A DNA stretch of 20,036 nucleotides from the IMG/VR virus record IMGVR_UViG_3300002835_001422, positions 1 to 20,036 of that record; one strand, given 5' to 3'. The DNA comes from a virus. This document shows, piece by piece, positions 13,901 through 20,036 of the stretch. Both the position numbers and the translations under genes were made by a program. Numbering within the stretch: position 1 is the stretch's first letter; every line of letters begins with the position of its first letter. Under the pieces are notes generated by a model, which was not told the DNA's origin, searched no databases, and saw nothing but the letters and a program-made list of their open reading frames with translations.

Positions 13901-14709
13901 AATTAAAAGTAGCACACTTTGATAAACAGATTTTTGAAGATAAACTTAAACATTTATCTTATTTAGATTTTTCTTTATTTATTGATACTGCTCCTCAATC
14001 TCAAGAAGAATTATCTCCAATTAATATAATTGCATTCCAGGAACCAAATGAATACTTTGGATTACATGATTGGGTTATTAAAAATAAAGATATATTCACT
14101 ATTATTTTAACTCAAAATGATAAAGTATTAAACAATTGTGATAATGCTATTTTTCAACCTTTTGGACATACTTGGCTTAAACCCGATCAATATAATAAAA
14201 ATCATGATAAAACATTCCAATTGGCTCATTTACAAGGTAAGTTACTTAAAACATATGGTCATTCTTTAAGACATGAAGCTACCGCTAGAAAAAATGAATT
14301 TAGCATTCCTACTAAGTTTTATGAGACCTATGGAGACAGAAATAATATTGATGATGCTCGTTTAGGTAAAGAATTTATATTTGGTAATTCACAATTTGGA
14401 GTAGTGATTGAAAATACTTCTTACAGAGGATATTTTACTGAAAAAATATTAGATTGTTTTTTGCTTAAAACTATTCCTTTATATTGGGGTTGCTCAAACA
14501 TAGGTGATTATTTTGATATGGATGGTATTATAACTTTTAATAATGTTGATGATTTAGTTTATATAACTAATCAACTAAATGAAAGTTATTATGAAAATAG
14601 AAAAGAAATAATTGAAAAAAATTGGAAATTAGCTTTAGATTACGTAGATTACGAACAAAACATAGTTAACACAATAACTCAAATTTTTAAACATAATAAG
14701 TTAATATGA
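13897..14709 (+). CDS. Fucosyltransferase-like glycosyltransferase, GT10-type
   Basis: A 270-residue protein whose C-terminal half carries the GT10 signature: FGVVIENTSYRGYFTEKI with E172-N173 and E182-K183, followed by PLYWGCSNIGDYF and an IITFNN strand. In alpha-1,3/4-fucosyltransferases the equivalent block (F-IENS-GY-TEK ... P-YWG) binds GDP-fucose. The N-terminal half (MKLKVAHFDKQIF) is poorly conserved, as usual for acceptor domains. The donor could also be another GDP-sugar. No GDP-fucose synthesis genes are seen in the window, so it would rely on host donor pools or genes elsewhere. ATGA overlaps join it to both neighbours. Confidence 0.8.
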   Translation: MKLKVAHFDKQIFEDKLKHLSYLDFSLFIDTAPQSQEELSPINIIAFQEPNEYFGLHDWVIKNKDIFTIILTQNDKVLNNCDNAIFQPFGHTWLKPDQYNKNHDKTFQLAHLQGKLLKTYGHSLRHEATARKNEFSIPTKFYETYGDRNNIDDARLGKEFIFGNSQFGVVIENTSYRGYFTEKILDCFLLKTIPLYWGCSNIGDYFDMDGIITFNNVDDLVYITNQLNESYYENRKEIIEKNWKLALDYVDYEQNIVNTITQIFKHNKLI

Positions 14710-15209
14710 TAATAGGTAATGGGAGTATAGCTAATGTCCTTAAAGACAATAATGACTTAGTATTTTTCGCATCCGGGGTAAGTAATAGTACATGTGTGGA
14801 TGAAAATGAATATGAAAGAGAATTTAATCTTCTTAAAACAATTTCAAAAGATAAACATATAGTTTATTTTTCAAATTTAGGAGTCTATTATAAAAAAGAT
14901 AGATACACTGACCATAAAATAGAGATAGAAGAATATATTAGAAATAATTTTAAATATTATACTATAGTGAGGATTGAAGTTTGTGAATGGGTAAAAACTC
15001 CAAACACTATACTAAATGTATTTAAATCTCAGCTAAGTAAAGGAATAGAACCTAATGTACAAAACACTACTCGATATGTTTTAAGTTTAGATGAATTCTT
15101 ATATTGGGTAAATTTAATTAAACCTTTTACTAAAAATGAGATGAATATTTTAGGAAGAAAATTGACTATTGAGCAAATAGTAACTGAAATTAAAACCGGT
15201 AAATTATGA
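14706..15209 (+). CDS. Miniature SDR / NAD-dependent epimerase-like protein
   Basis: A 167-residue protein resembling the first half of an extended short-chain dehydrogenase/reductase. The start MIIGNGSIANVL gives a G-x-G-x2-A nucleotide loop. FFASGVSNS follows the next strand, then YFSNLGVYY with the serine strand, and Y67-TDH-K71, the Y-x3-K catalytic pair, followed by an IEIEEYI helix. Extended SDR sugar epimerases and dehydratases are normally about 300 residues, so the substrate-binding domain is greatly reduced. It may be an active minimal oxidoreductase acting on an NDP-sugar or a remnant, though the intact catalytic pair argues against simple decay. It sits between the GT10-like gene and another transferase with ATGA overlaps on both sides. 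Confidence 0.7.
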   Translation: MIIGNGSIANVLKDNNDLVFFASGVSNSTCVDENEYEREFNLLKTISKDKHIVYFSNLGVYYKKDRYTDHKIEIEEYIRNNFKYYTIVRIEVCEWVKTPNTILNVFKSQLSKGIEPNVQNTTRYVLSLDEFLYWVNLIKPFTKNEMNILGRKLTIEQIVTEIKTGKL

Positions 15210-16162
15210 TTAAGATAAAACTATTTTATTTAATTATGCCTTGGCAAATTGATTTTGCATTACTGTCATATACCCAACTAAAAAAATCATTTTATTATTT
15301 GAATAAAGATATAGAAATTACTATTGATACTCATTTAAATTTATCTAACCATATCATTGATTGGGACAATAGTCAATTACCAAAAGAATTTTTTATTAAA
15401 AAATATAATGATTTAGCTATTTTACTAAAAGACTATAAACATAACTCTATCATTTATGATGGAGATGAAAACTATGGTTTATTAGATATGCAAAAAATAG
15501 CTTATGGTAAAGAATTTGATTACTATATTTCTATTTGCCCTGATATATATTTTAGTGAGTATTTGTTATCTTACTTAATTGAATCCGTTCGTTTAGTAAA
15601 AAATAAATATTTTGTTGTTACTCCTGAAATACATAAGATGTGGGACAGCACATGGGATAGTATAACTAATAAAAAATACATGGATGTTCCTTATGATAAA
15701 TGGGGTGACTTTGATATTTTTCATCTTATGAAAGACATAAACCATCCAGAAGATGAAAGGTTTTTAGAAACTGTAGATAAAAGTAAATGGGCTATATGGT
15801 TTGACATATATAATAAAGAGTTTTATGAAAACTTATGTCCTATTCATGATGATTGGACAGGATATGGCCCATGGGATTATTATTCAATGTTGTTATCTGA
15901 TTTTACTAAGCTAAATAATGTTGACTTCCAGCAATATGTTTTAAGAGGAGAAACTATATTAGATTACAGTATGGGAGATTTAAGAGATAGAGATTTTACT
16001 TCTTATTATAAAGATTTTTTAAGTATAAAAATAGGAGCAAAAGAACAAAGATCAATATTTGAAGCTAATTTACCTCAATATATTAATAAAGGAGTTGAGC
16101 AATTAAAAGAAAAAAATATAATACCAAAAAATGTCTACGCAGCATTTAGTAAAGCACAATAA
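15206..16162 (+). CDS. Probable glycosyltransferase, unclassified
   Basis: A 318-residue protein with a GT-A-like layout but no family I can name. The start has a strand and WQIDFALLSYTQLKKSF, a loop-helix seen in glycan transferases that act on a stack of acceptors. FDYYISICPDIYFSEYLL near residues 105-122 resembles a GT2-type catalytic strand in which the DXD is altered to PDIYF. Later, DDWTGYGPWDYYSMLLSDF resembles the acceptor-site GxGxxD-D helix. The C-terminal third is helical. Placement between an SDR-like gene and a methyltransferase inside the cassette supports a role in sugar transfer, but the catalytic acids are uncertain. Confidence 0.55.
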   Translation: MIKIKLFYLIMPWQIDFALLSYTQLKKSFYYLNKDIEITIDTHLNLSNHIIDWDNSQLPKEFFIKKYNDLAILLKDYKHNSIIYDGDENYGLLDMQKIAYGKEFDYYISICPDIYFSEYLLSYLIESVRLVKNKYFVVTPEIHKMWDSTWDSITNKKYMDVPYDKWGDFDIFHLMKDINHPEDERFLETVDKSKWAIWFDIYNKEFYENLCPIHDDWTGYGPWDYYSMLLSDFTKLNNVDFQQYVLRGETILDYSMGDLRDRDFTSYYKDFLSIKIGAKEQRSIFEANLPQYINKGVEQLKEKNIIPKNVYAAFSKAQ

Positions 16163-16163
16163 T

Positions 16164-16820
16164 ATGAAAAAATATTCAAATGATATCTATGCTGACCCTA
16201 ACGGAGTTAAAAGATGGGATTTAATTAACCATTTAATAAAAAACTATAATTTTCTAAACTATTTAGAAATAGGAGTAAATGATGGGCTTTGTATAAGAAA
16301 AATTAAGGCCATACATAAAGACGGAGTTGATCCTTCACCAGGATCAGAGGTTGGAGGTATGAATGTTCCTGAAATTAACTATCCTATTACTTCTGATGAG
16401 TTTTTTGATTTTATTAAGGGACATGATATTAAGTATGATATTATTTTTATAGATGGTCTTCATCATTCAAATCAAGTAGATAAAGATATAAAAAATTCCT
16501 TAAATCATTTAATGCCTAATGGATTTATTATATTACATGATTGTAATCCACCTGAATTTACAAACCAGGTTATTCCTCGAATTTCAGGCTTATGGAATGG
16601 AGATGTTTGGAAATCAGTAGTTAAACTTAGATGTACTGAACCTAATTTAGAAATAAAAGTAGTAGACACAGATTGGGGAGTGGGTATAGTTAAACAAAAA
16701 CCACAAGAACTTTACAATAAAGCTTCTTTAGAAAAATGTTTAGAATGGAACTATTTTGACTCATATAGAGAAGAATTACTAAATATTATATCAGTAGACG
16801 ATTTTTATAAAACATATTAA
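16164..16820 (+). CDS. Class I SAM-dependent methyltransferase, type-24-like
   Basis: A 218-residue Rossmann-fold methyltransferase. Motif I is YLEIGVNDG at residues 33-41 (SAM-binding), motif II is near KDGVDPSPG, the post-I strand IIFIDGLHH gives D97 and H100-H101, and LHDCNPP has H125-D126. This set (GV/EIGVNDG ... FIDGLH ... LHD) matches Methyltransf_24-type enzymes frequent in surface-polysaccharide loci, where they O-methylate sugars. Capping of a glycan chain by methylation is a reasonable inference from the neighbours. The ATG at 16164 follows the previous stop as TAA-T-ATG and is preferred to an upstream in-frame ATG at 16131, which would overlap the previous gene by 32 bases. Confidence 0.85.
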   Translation: MKKYSNDIYADPNGVKRWDLINHLIKNYNFLNYLEIGVNDGLCIRKIKAIHKDGVDPSPGSEVGGMNVPEINYPITSDEFFDFIKGHDIKYDIIFIDGLHHSNQVDKDIKNSLNHLMPNGFIILHDCNPPEFTNQVIPRISGLWNGDVWKSVVKLRCTEPNLEIKVVDTDWGVGIVKQKPQELYNKASLEKCLEWNYFDSYREELLNIISVDDFYKTY

Positions 16821-16821
16821 T

Positions 16822-17727
16822 ATGATATCATTAATCATCCCAACAAATAAAACCAACACAGAATACACTATTAATATTTTAAATAATATTAAAGAAATTT
16901 ATCCTGATGTTGATGTAGTTATTGAAGAAAACAACAGTATTACTTTAGGTTTAAATTATAATAATGCTGTTGCTAAAGCAAAAGGTGAAAAAATTATTTT
17001 ACTTCATAATGATATGGTTATTAAGCCTGGTTTTCTTGAAACTATGGATAAACATATTCAAAAAGGAAGAATAACAACTTACACAAGAATTGAACCTCCT
17101 ATTTATCCCGACATATATGCTGGTAAAATTATTTTGGATTGTGGTAATGATTTAAAAACATTTAATAATCAAAAATTCTTAGATTTTAATATAGAGGAAA
17201 GTTTAGTTGATGGTGGTTCACAATTATTCTTTGGTTGTATGAAAGAGGATTATATTGGTATTGATGGTAATACTTTTAAAATGTTTTGTGAAGATGATGA
17301 TTTGCATTTAAGATATAAACTAGCTGGTTTTGAACATAAAGTTAGTTCAGCTCATGTTTATCATTTTGTTAGTAAAACATCTCGTGTAGGTGACTATCAA
17401 TCTATAGAACAAGAATCTAATTTTAACTTTGTTAAAAAGTGGGGGTTTAGAAAATCAACATACAATGTAGTTTATAATAAAAAATTAATCATCCATGGTG
17501 ATATGGATACTAATATAAAACAATCATTAGGCTTATGGTTTAATGATGGTGAAGATGTAATTGTAGAAATTGATGGTAAGACTATAACACAACAGGATTA
17601 TAATTATATTCAACAATTAAATGATATTGTAAAAGAAACAAATGATACAGGAACATTCCAAATTGGAAATTTAAAAATAACTATTAATAGTTTAGAAGAA
17701 CAACAACATAAGTATATTAGATTATGA
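16822..17727 (+). CDS. Glycosyltransferase, GT2-like (GT-A fold)
   Basis: A 301-residue GT2-type enzyme. The start MISLIIPTNKTNTEYTI gives the nucleotide loop, IILLHNDMVIKPGFLE holds the metal-binding N63-D64 (the DXD place, here HND), and CEDDDLHLRYKLAGFE with E157-D158-D159-D160 is the acceptor-base region. VYHFVSKTSR provides the histidine after it. These match GT2 enzymes of O-antigen and capsule synthesis. The last 90 residues (GEDVIVEIDGKTITQQDYNYI) look like a separate accessory domain of unknown role. It follows the methyltransferase by the TAA-T-ATG junction and overlaps the next small gene by ATGA; it closes the cassette. Confidence 0.88.
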   Translation: MISLIIPTNKTNTEYTINILNNIKEIYPDVDVVIEENNSITLGLNYNNAVAKAKGEKIILLHNDMVIKPGFLETMDKHIQKGRITTYTRIEPPIYPDIYAGKIILDCGNDLKTFNNQKFLDFNIEESLVDGGSQLFFGCMKEDYIGIDGNTFKMFCEDDDLHLRYKLAGFEHKVSSAHVYHFVSKTSRVGDYQSIEQESNFNFVKKWGFRKSTYNVVYNKKLIIHGDMDTNIKQSLGLWFNDGEDVIVEIDGKTITQQDYNYIQQLNDIVKETNDTGTFQIGNLKITINSLEEQQHKYIRL

Positions 17728-17882
17728 TATTTAAATTTTATAACAGAAACGATAAAAACAAAGAAACAATTGGTCGTGTAGTTACAACATCTAGATTACA
17801 AGCTGCTAAATTGTTTGCTGAGCGTAAACAACTCCCATTAAAAGAATTTTTAAAAATATTTGGTGTAACAACTATATTATGA
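17724..17882 (+). CDS. 52-residue conserved-looking small protein
   Basis: A short gene, MIFKFYNRNDKNKETIGR through KIFGVTTIL, packed with ATGA overlaps on both sides: its start overlaps the GT2 stop and its stop overlaps the next start. Because both junctions are of the kind used throughout the window, it is very likely translated. The centre reads VVTTSRLQAAKLFAERKQLPLKEFLKIF, a helix-turn-helix-like or coiled segment with a pattern that I have seen in small myophage proteins without function. The role is unknown. Confidence 0.75.
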   Translation: MIFKFYNRNDKNKETIGRVVTTSRLQAAKLFAERKQLPLKEFLKIFGVTTIL

Positions 17883-18262
17883 AAAACTTTGGTAAAAACG
17901 TAAATATTAAATCAAAAAAGAAAAAAGAGTTAAGTGAAAAAGAAATTTTCATTGACATTATTTCTTTATTAGATGAATGTTTTGAGCGCAGTTCAACCTT
18001 AGAGGAACACGCCTTAAATATTACCTCATATGAAGAACCATTTTATATAATGATTGAAAATTTATTATTCATTAAATACGGTGAATGGAAAACAGACATT
18101 GTATTATGGTGGGTATATAACCGTTATGATGAGGAAGGCAATGTGGTAGCCATTAAATTAAATGACCATGATAATGAAACTGAAGAAAATGTAATTGTTG
18201 AGACAACAGAACAACTTTGGGAATTTTTAAAACGAGTAGATAATATAGAAAAAAATAAATAA
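17879..18262 (+). CDS. Conserved-looking hypothetical protein
   Basis: A 127-residue protein with a lysine-rich N-terminal tail (NIKSKKKKELSEK) and a compact domain. The domain holds an IFIDIISLLDECFER helix, an ILLFIKYGEW-like strand-turn (residues about 61-71), VLWWVYNRYDEEGNVV, and a C-terminal TTEQLWEFLKRVD helix. I recognise the overall layout (helix, YEEPFY loop, IVLWWVY strand, EEG turn) from unnamed proteins of T4-like phages but cannot give a function. It starts in an ATGA overlap and ends three bases before the zinc-finger gene. Confidence 0.7.
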   Translation: MKNFGKNVNIKSKKKKELSEKEIFIDIISLLDECFERSSTLEEHALNITSYEEPFYIMIENLLFIKYGEWKTDIVLWWVYNRYDEEGNVVAIKLNDHDNETEENVIVETTEQLWEFLKRVDNIEKNK

Positions 18263-18265
18263 GTT

Positions 18266-18562
18266 ATGAATTGTATTAAATGTGGAGACATAATTCCAGA
18301 AGGAAGATTAAAAGCCCTACCAACAGCTAAAACCTGTGTTAGCTGTTCAGGTGTTCAGAAAAAAGGTGTTGTCACAATAATGAAAGGTGAAGGTGATCAT
18401 ACTTGGATTGAAACTATTCATTTGGAACATGAAGATTATAAAGCCTATGTTGAAGCTGAAAATAAACTTCGTAAAACTGGAAATAAATTATTTGAACCTA
18501 TTGATGAAACTCAAACAGAAATCCCTCCAGGATTTAGAGAAGTAAAACCAAACGAAGAGTAA
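18266..18562 (+). CDS. DksA/TraR-type C4 zinc-finger protein
   Basis: A 98-residue protein with an N-terminal zinc finger C3-x2-C6-x17-C24-x2-C27, inside the CG-x2-IPEGRL-ALP-A-TCV-C pattern that marks DksA/TraR fingers. DksA binds the RNA polymerase secondary channel using a coiled coil with acidic tips before the finger. Here the finger is at the very N-terminus and no such coiled coil precedes it, so a DksA-like action on transcription is doubtful. The rest is a charged helical region and an IPPGFREVKP tail. It overlaps the next start by one base as TAATG. Confidence 0.75.
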   Translation: MNCIKCGDIIPEGRLKALPTAKTCVSCSGVQKKGVVTIMKGEGDHTWIETIHLEHEDYKAYVEAENKLRKTGNKLFEPIDETQTEIPPGFREVKPNEE

Positions 18563-19206
18563 TGCCAAAAGCAAGACCACTTGGTAAGGAAATGATTTTA
18601 GCTGCTATGGCTAAAACCAAATCAAATAAAGCAGCAGCTCGCTATTTGAATTGTTCTTACATACATTACAAAATGTGGGCTAGGAGATATGAGGCAACAC
18701 AACCTGGTTATGCTAATTTATTTGAACAACATAAAAACCAATCAGGTAAAGGCATTCCTAAATTTTTAAGTAATGGTAAACCAAGACGTGATTTTGCTTT
18801 ATTAGACATTATTGAAGGTAGATTAGATCCATCCTCATTCAACCCTAATAAAATTAAATATAGATTATTACAAGAGGGTTATATGAAGGAAGAATGTTAC
18901 TCATGTGGTTTTCATGAGCATCGTTTACTAGATTATAAAATGCCTTTAATTTTAAATTTTAAAGATGGTAACAAACAACATTATCGTCTTGATAACCTAG
19001 AAATGCTTTGTTATAACTGTTATTTCCTCCAAATTGGAGACATATTTAGCGACAAACAACTGGAGGGTCTAGAAGATCATTTAGTTAAAAATGAATCTAA
19101 AGTTGATTGGGAAGTAGATGATTATACTCAACAACGCCTTAGAGAATTAGGACTATATGACCCTAAACCTTTAGATGATGGTAGTGAATTTATCTCCCGC
19201 CTATGA
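18562..19206 (+). CDS. Helix-turn-helix protein with degenerate HNH-like zinc domain
   Basis: A 214-residue protein. Residues about 10-45 form a Fis-like helix-turn-helix (AAMAKTKSNKAAARYLNCS ... MWARRYE). The C-terminal half carries an HNH-type zinc frame, C112-x2-C115 and C150-x2-C153 (LEMLCYNCY), with the LxFKDGN loop between. In active HNH nucleases this loop is LHHxDGN and the last knuckle is CxxCH; here the histidines are N132-F133 and Y154. The fold therefore looks preserved while the metal-catalytic histidines are missing. This suggests a DNA-binding or structural role, possibly transcriptional, rather than cleavage. It overlaps the next start as ATGA. Confidence 0.7.
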   Translation: MPKARPLGKEMILAAMAKTKSNKAAARYLNCSYIHYKMWARRYEATQPGYANLFEQHKNQSGKGIPKFLSNGKPRRDFALLDIIEGRLDPSSFNPNKIKYRLLQEGYMKEECYSCGFHEHRLLDYKMPLILNFKDGNKQHYRLDNLEMLCYNCYFLQIGDIFSDKQLEGLEDHLVKNESKVDWEVDDYTQQRLRELGLYDPKPLDDGSEFISRL

Positions 19207-19391
19207 AAAAGAAACGAGTACCATTACTAAAAAAGGGCAAACATAAAAAACATGATTCCCTTGTTAATGATTTTGATGCCCAAAAACAAAAACATTTAGA
19301 AAAATTAGCTACTAAAAGCTTGGAGGAACAAGAAAAATTTAGTAAATTAAAAGAGAAGAATATAAAAACAGATTTCTTTAACTTATTTTGA
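19203..19391 (+). CDS. Small, very basic hypothetical protein
   Basis: A 62-residue protein, lysine-rich from the start (MKKKRVPLLKKGKHKKH), with a long predicted helix or coiled coil (AQKQKHLEKLATKSLEEQEKFSKLKEK) and an NLF end. No family recognised. The charge pattern suggests nucleic-acid contact or disorder. It begins in an ATGA overlap with the HNH-like gene; the following reading frame could begin at TTG 19388, overlapping this stop, or at ATG 19394 just after it. Confidence 0.6.
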   Translation: MKKKRVPLLKKGKHKKHDSLVNDFDAQKQKHLEKLATKSLEEQEKFSKLKEKNIKTDFFNLF

Positions 19392-19393
19392 TT

Positions 19394-19726
19394 ATGATGA
19401 AAGAGATAACAGTTAACAATTCAGATGAGTTCCAAGAACTTGTTGATAATAAAGATTTTAGAATAGCTAAAGCTATTGTAGATGGTATATTAAATAATAT
19501 GGACTCAAAAAAGAAGCATGTTCATGTTTTATCTATAAACTGTTTAGAGGAGGGAGAAATTTATGACATTACTGTTGAGCGAAAACACTTTATTGAGACA
19601 TTAGAAGAAAATTTACCTTACTATATTAGAGAAGAACAATATGAAGATTGTCAACGTATTGTTAATGCTGTTAGTAAATTAAAAAATCCACCTGTTGTCA
19701 AACGAGGTAGGCCTAAAAAAAGTTAA
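19394..19726 (+). CDS. Small hypothetical protein with AT-hook-like C-terminus
   Basis: About 110 residues. I place the start at ATG 19394; TTG 19388 (two codons earlier, overlapping the previous stop) and ATG 19397 are also possible. The body has strands and helices (ITVNNSDEFQELVDNK, HVHVLSINCLEEGEIYDITV) and a helical region LPYYIREEQYEDCQRIVNAVSKL that looks like a common small phage helix pair. The C-terminus is VKRGRPKKS, matching the RGRP core of AT-hooks, which bind the minor groove of AT-rich DNA. The function is unknown. It is the last gene before a hairpin and a candidate promoter, so it probably ends the long glycan-to-small-gene transcription unit. Confidence 0.65.
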   Translation: MMKEITVNNSDEFQELVDNKDFRIAKAIVDGILNNMDSKKKHVHVLSINCLEEGEIYDITVERKHFIETLEENLPYYIREEQYEDCQRIVNAVSKLKNPPVVKRGRPKKS

Positions 19727-19732
19727 CTTAAA

Positions 19733-19764
19733 TTTGGCTTAATAATAAGCTAATATTATATTTA
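19733..19764 (+). promoter_or_regulatory. Candidate promoter, TTTGG-N19-TATATTTA, with hairpin in its spacer
   Basis: TTTGG starts at 19733; 20 nt after TTTG comes TATATTTA at 19757-19764, a 7-of-8 match to TAnnTTTG. This is the closest fit to the known Bacteroidota consensus in the window. The ATG at 19782 is 17 nt beyond the box, so this transcript would have a short leader, unlike the others. Confidence 0.5.
19734..19753 (+). terminator. Weak hairpin, possible terminator, overlapping the -33 element
   Basis: TTGGCTTA (19734-19741), ATAA loop and TAAGCTAA (19746-19753) form an 8-bp stem with one G-T pair, followed by a T-rich stretch. It lies just after the stop at 19726, as expected of a terminator, and includes the TTGG of the next promoter. 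The stem is AT-rich, so termination could be partial. Confidence 0.4.
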
Positions 19765-19781
19765 CAATAAAAATAAATGTT

Positions 19782-20036
19782 ATGAAAAATTTAATCACAG
19801 AAGAGTTCAAGGAAAAATTTAAAGCAGCATTTGCTCGCTTTATGAACATTACTATTGTAGCATCAACTTTGATTGCTGGTTTTGGTCTAGGTTACTATTT
19901 CAATGAATTGAAAATGAAACCCAAATCGGTTAATGAAACCATTTTAAATAAAGAAGTTCGAATTGCAATCGATTCAGAAGACAAATTGATTATGATGGAT
20001 CGTAAGACTGGTAGCTATACTATTTATAGTGACTCA
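19782..20036 (+). CDS. Membrane-anchored hypothetical protein (5' part, runs off the window)
   Basis: An open frame from ATG 19782 stays open to the last base, giving 85 residues. The first 20 residues are charged and helical (KNLITEEFKEKFKAAFARF), followed by a single membrane segment at about 22-43 (ITIVASTLIAGFGLGYYF). A soluble part with strands and turns (VRIAIDSEDKLIMMDRKTGSYTIY) comes next. This reads as a single-pass membrane anchor, perhaps with the larger part outside. The family is unknown and the C-terminus is missing. It is preceded by a candidate Bacteroidota-type promoter and a 55-nt gap. Confidence 0.7.
   Translation, partial: MKNLITEEFKEKFKAAFARFMNITIVASTLIAGFGLGYYFNELKMKPKSVNETILNKEVRIAIDSEDKLIMMDRKTGSYTIYSDS

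Overview
The window looks like part of the genome of a large, T4-related (myovirus-type) lytic phage that probably infects a member of the Bacteroidota. The phage assignment rests on a T4-type replisome: a family B DNA polymerase (gp43-like), a gp45-like sliding clamp, a gp44-like clamp-loader ATPase and a probable gp62-like loader subunit. Gene packing is very tight. All genes lie on the + strand and the DNA is strongly AT-rich. The host guess is an inference from two features. Gene starts lack Shine-Dalgarno sequences, and most intergenic gaps carry a TTGG-N19-TAwATTwA element close to the Bacteroidota -33/-7 promoter (TTTG / TAnnTTTG). No tRNA, rRNA, integrase, IS or CRISPR array was seen.

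Layout: (1) 1-577, the tail of an unknown gene and a dUTPase/dCTP-deaminase-family enzyme, closed by a hairpin terminator. (2) 600-4207, DNA polymerase, sliding clamp and a small unknown gene behind one candidate promoter. (3) 4195-6431, a small unknown gene followed by a complete phage-encoded groES-groEL pair behind its own candidate promoter. (4) 6405-9858, the clamp loader (44- and 62-like) with small unknown genes, a MazG-like helical protein and a Cas4/RecB-like PD-(D/E)XK nuclease with four cysteines suited to an Fe-S cluster. (5) 9900-17727, a ribbon-helix-helix protein followed by a glycan cassette of about 7.6 kb: two GT4-like and two GT2-like glycosyltransferases, a GT10 fucosyltransferase-like protein, a further probable glycosyltransferase, a miniature SDR/epimerase-like protein, a zinc-ribbon protein and a FkbM/type-24-like methyltransferase. 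(6) 17724-19726, a run of small genes including a DksA/TraR-type zinc finger and a helix-turn-helix protein with a degenerate HNH domain. (7) 19727-20036, a hairpin plus candidate promoter and the start of a membrane-anchored protein cut by the window end.

Genes are joined by ATGA overlaps (ten), TAATG overlaps (two) and a recurring TAA-T-ATG junction (five), suggesting long polycistronic messages translated by coupling or re-initiation rather than by Shine-Dalgarno pairing. Nucleotide clean-up, replication, chaperonin and nuclease functions fit the takeover phase of infection. The glycan cassette probably decorates either the virion or the host surface; the sequence alone does not say which. 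The most noteworthy items are the recurrent promoter placed only 4-5 nt before start codons (possible leaderless mRNAs), hairpins built into two of those promoters, the chaperonin pair embedded in the replisome genes, and the glycan cassette.
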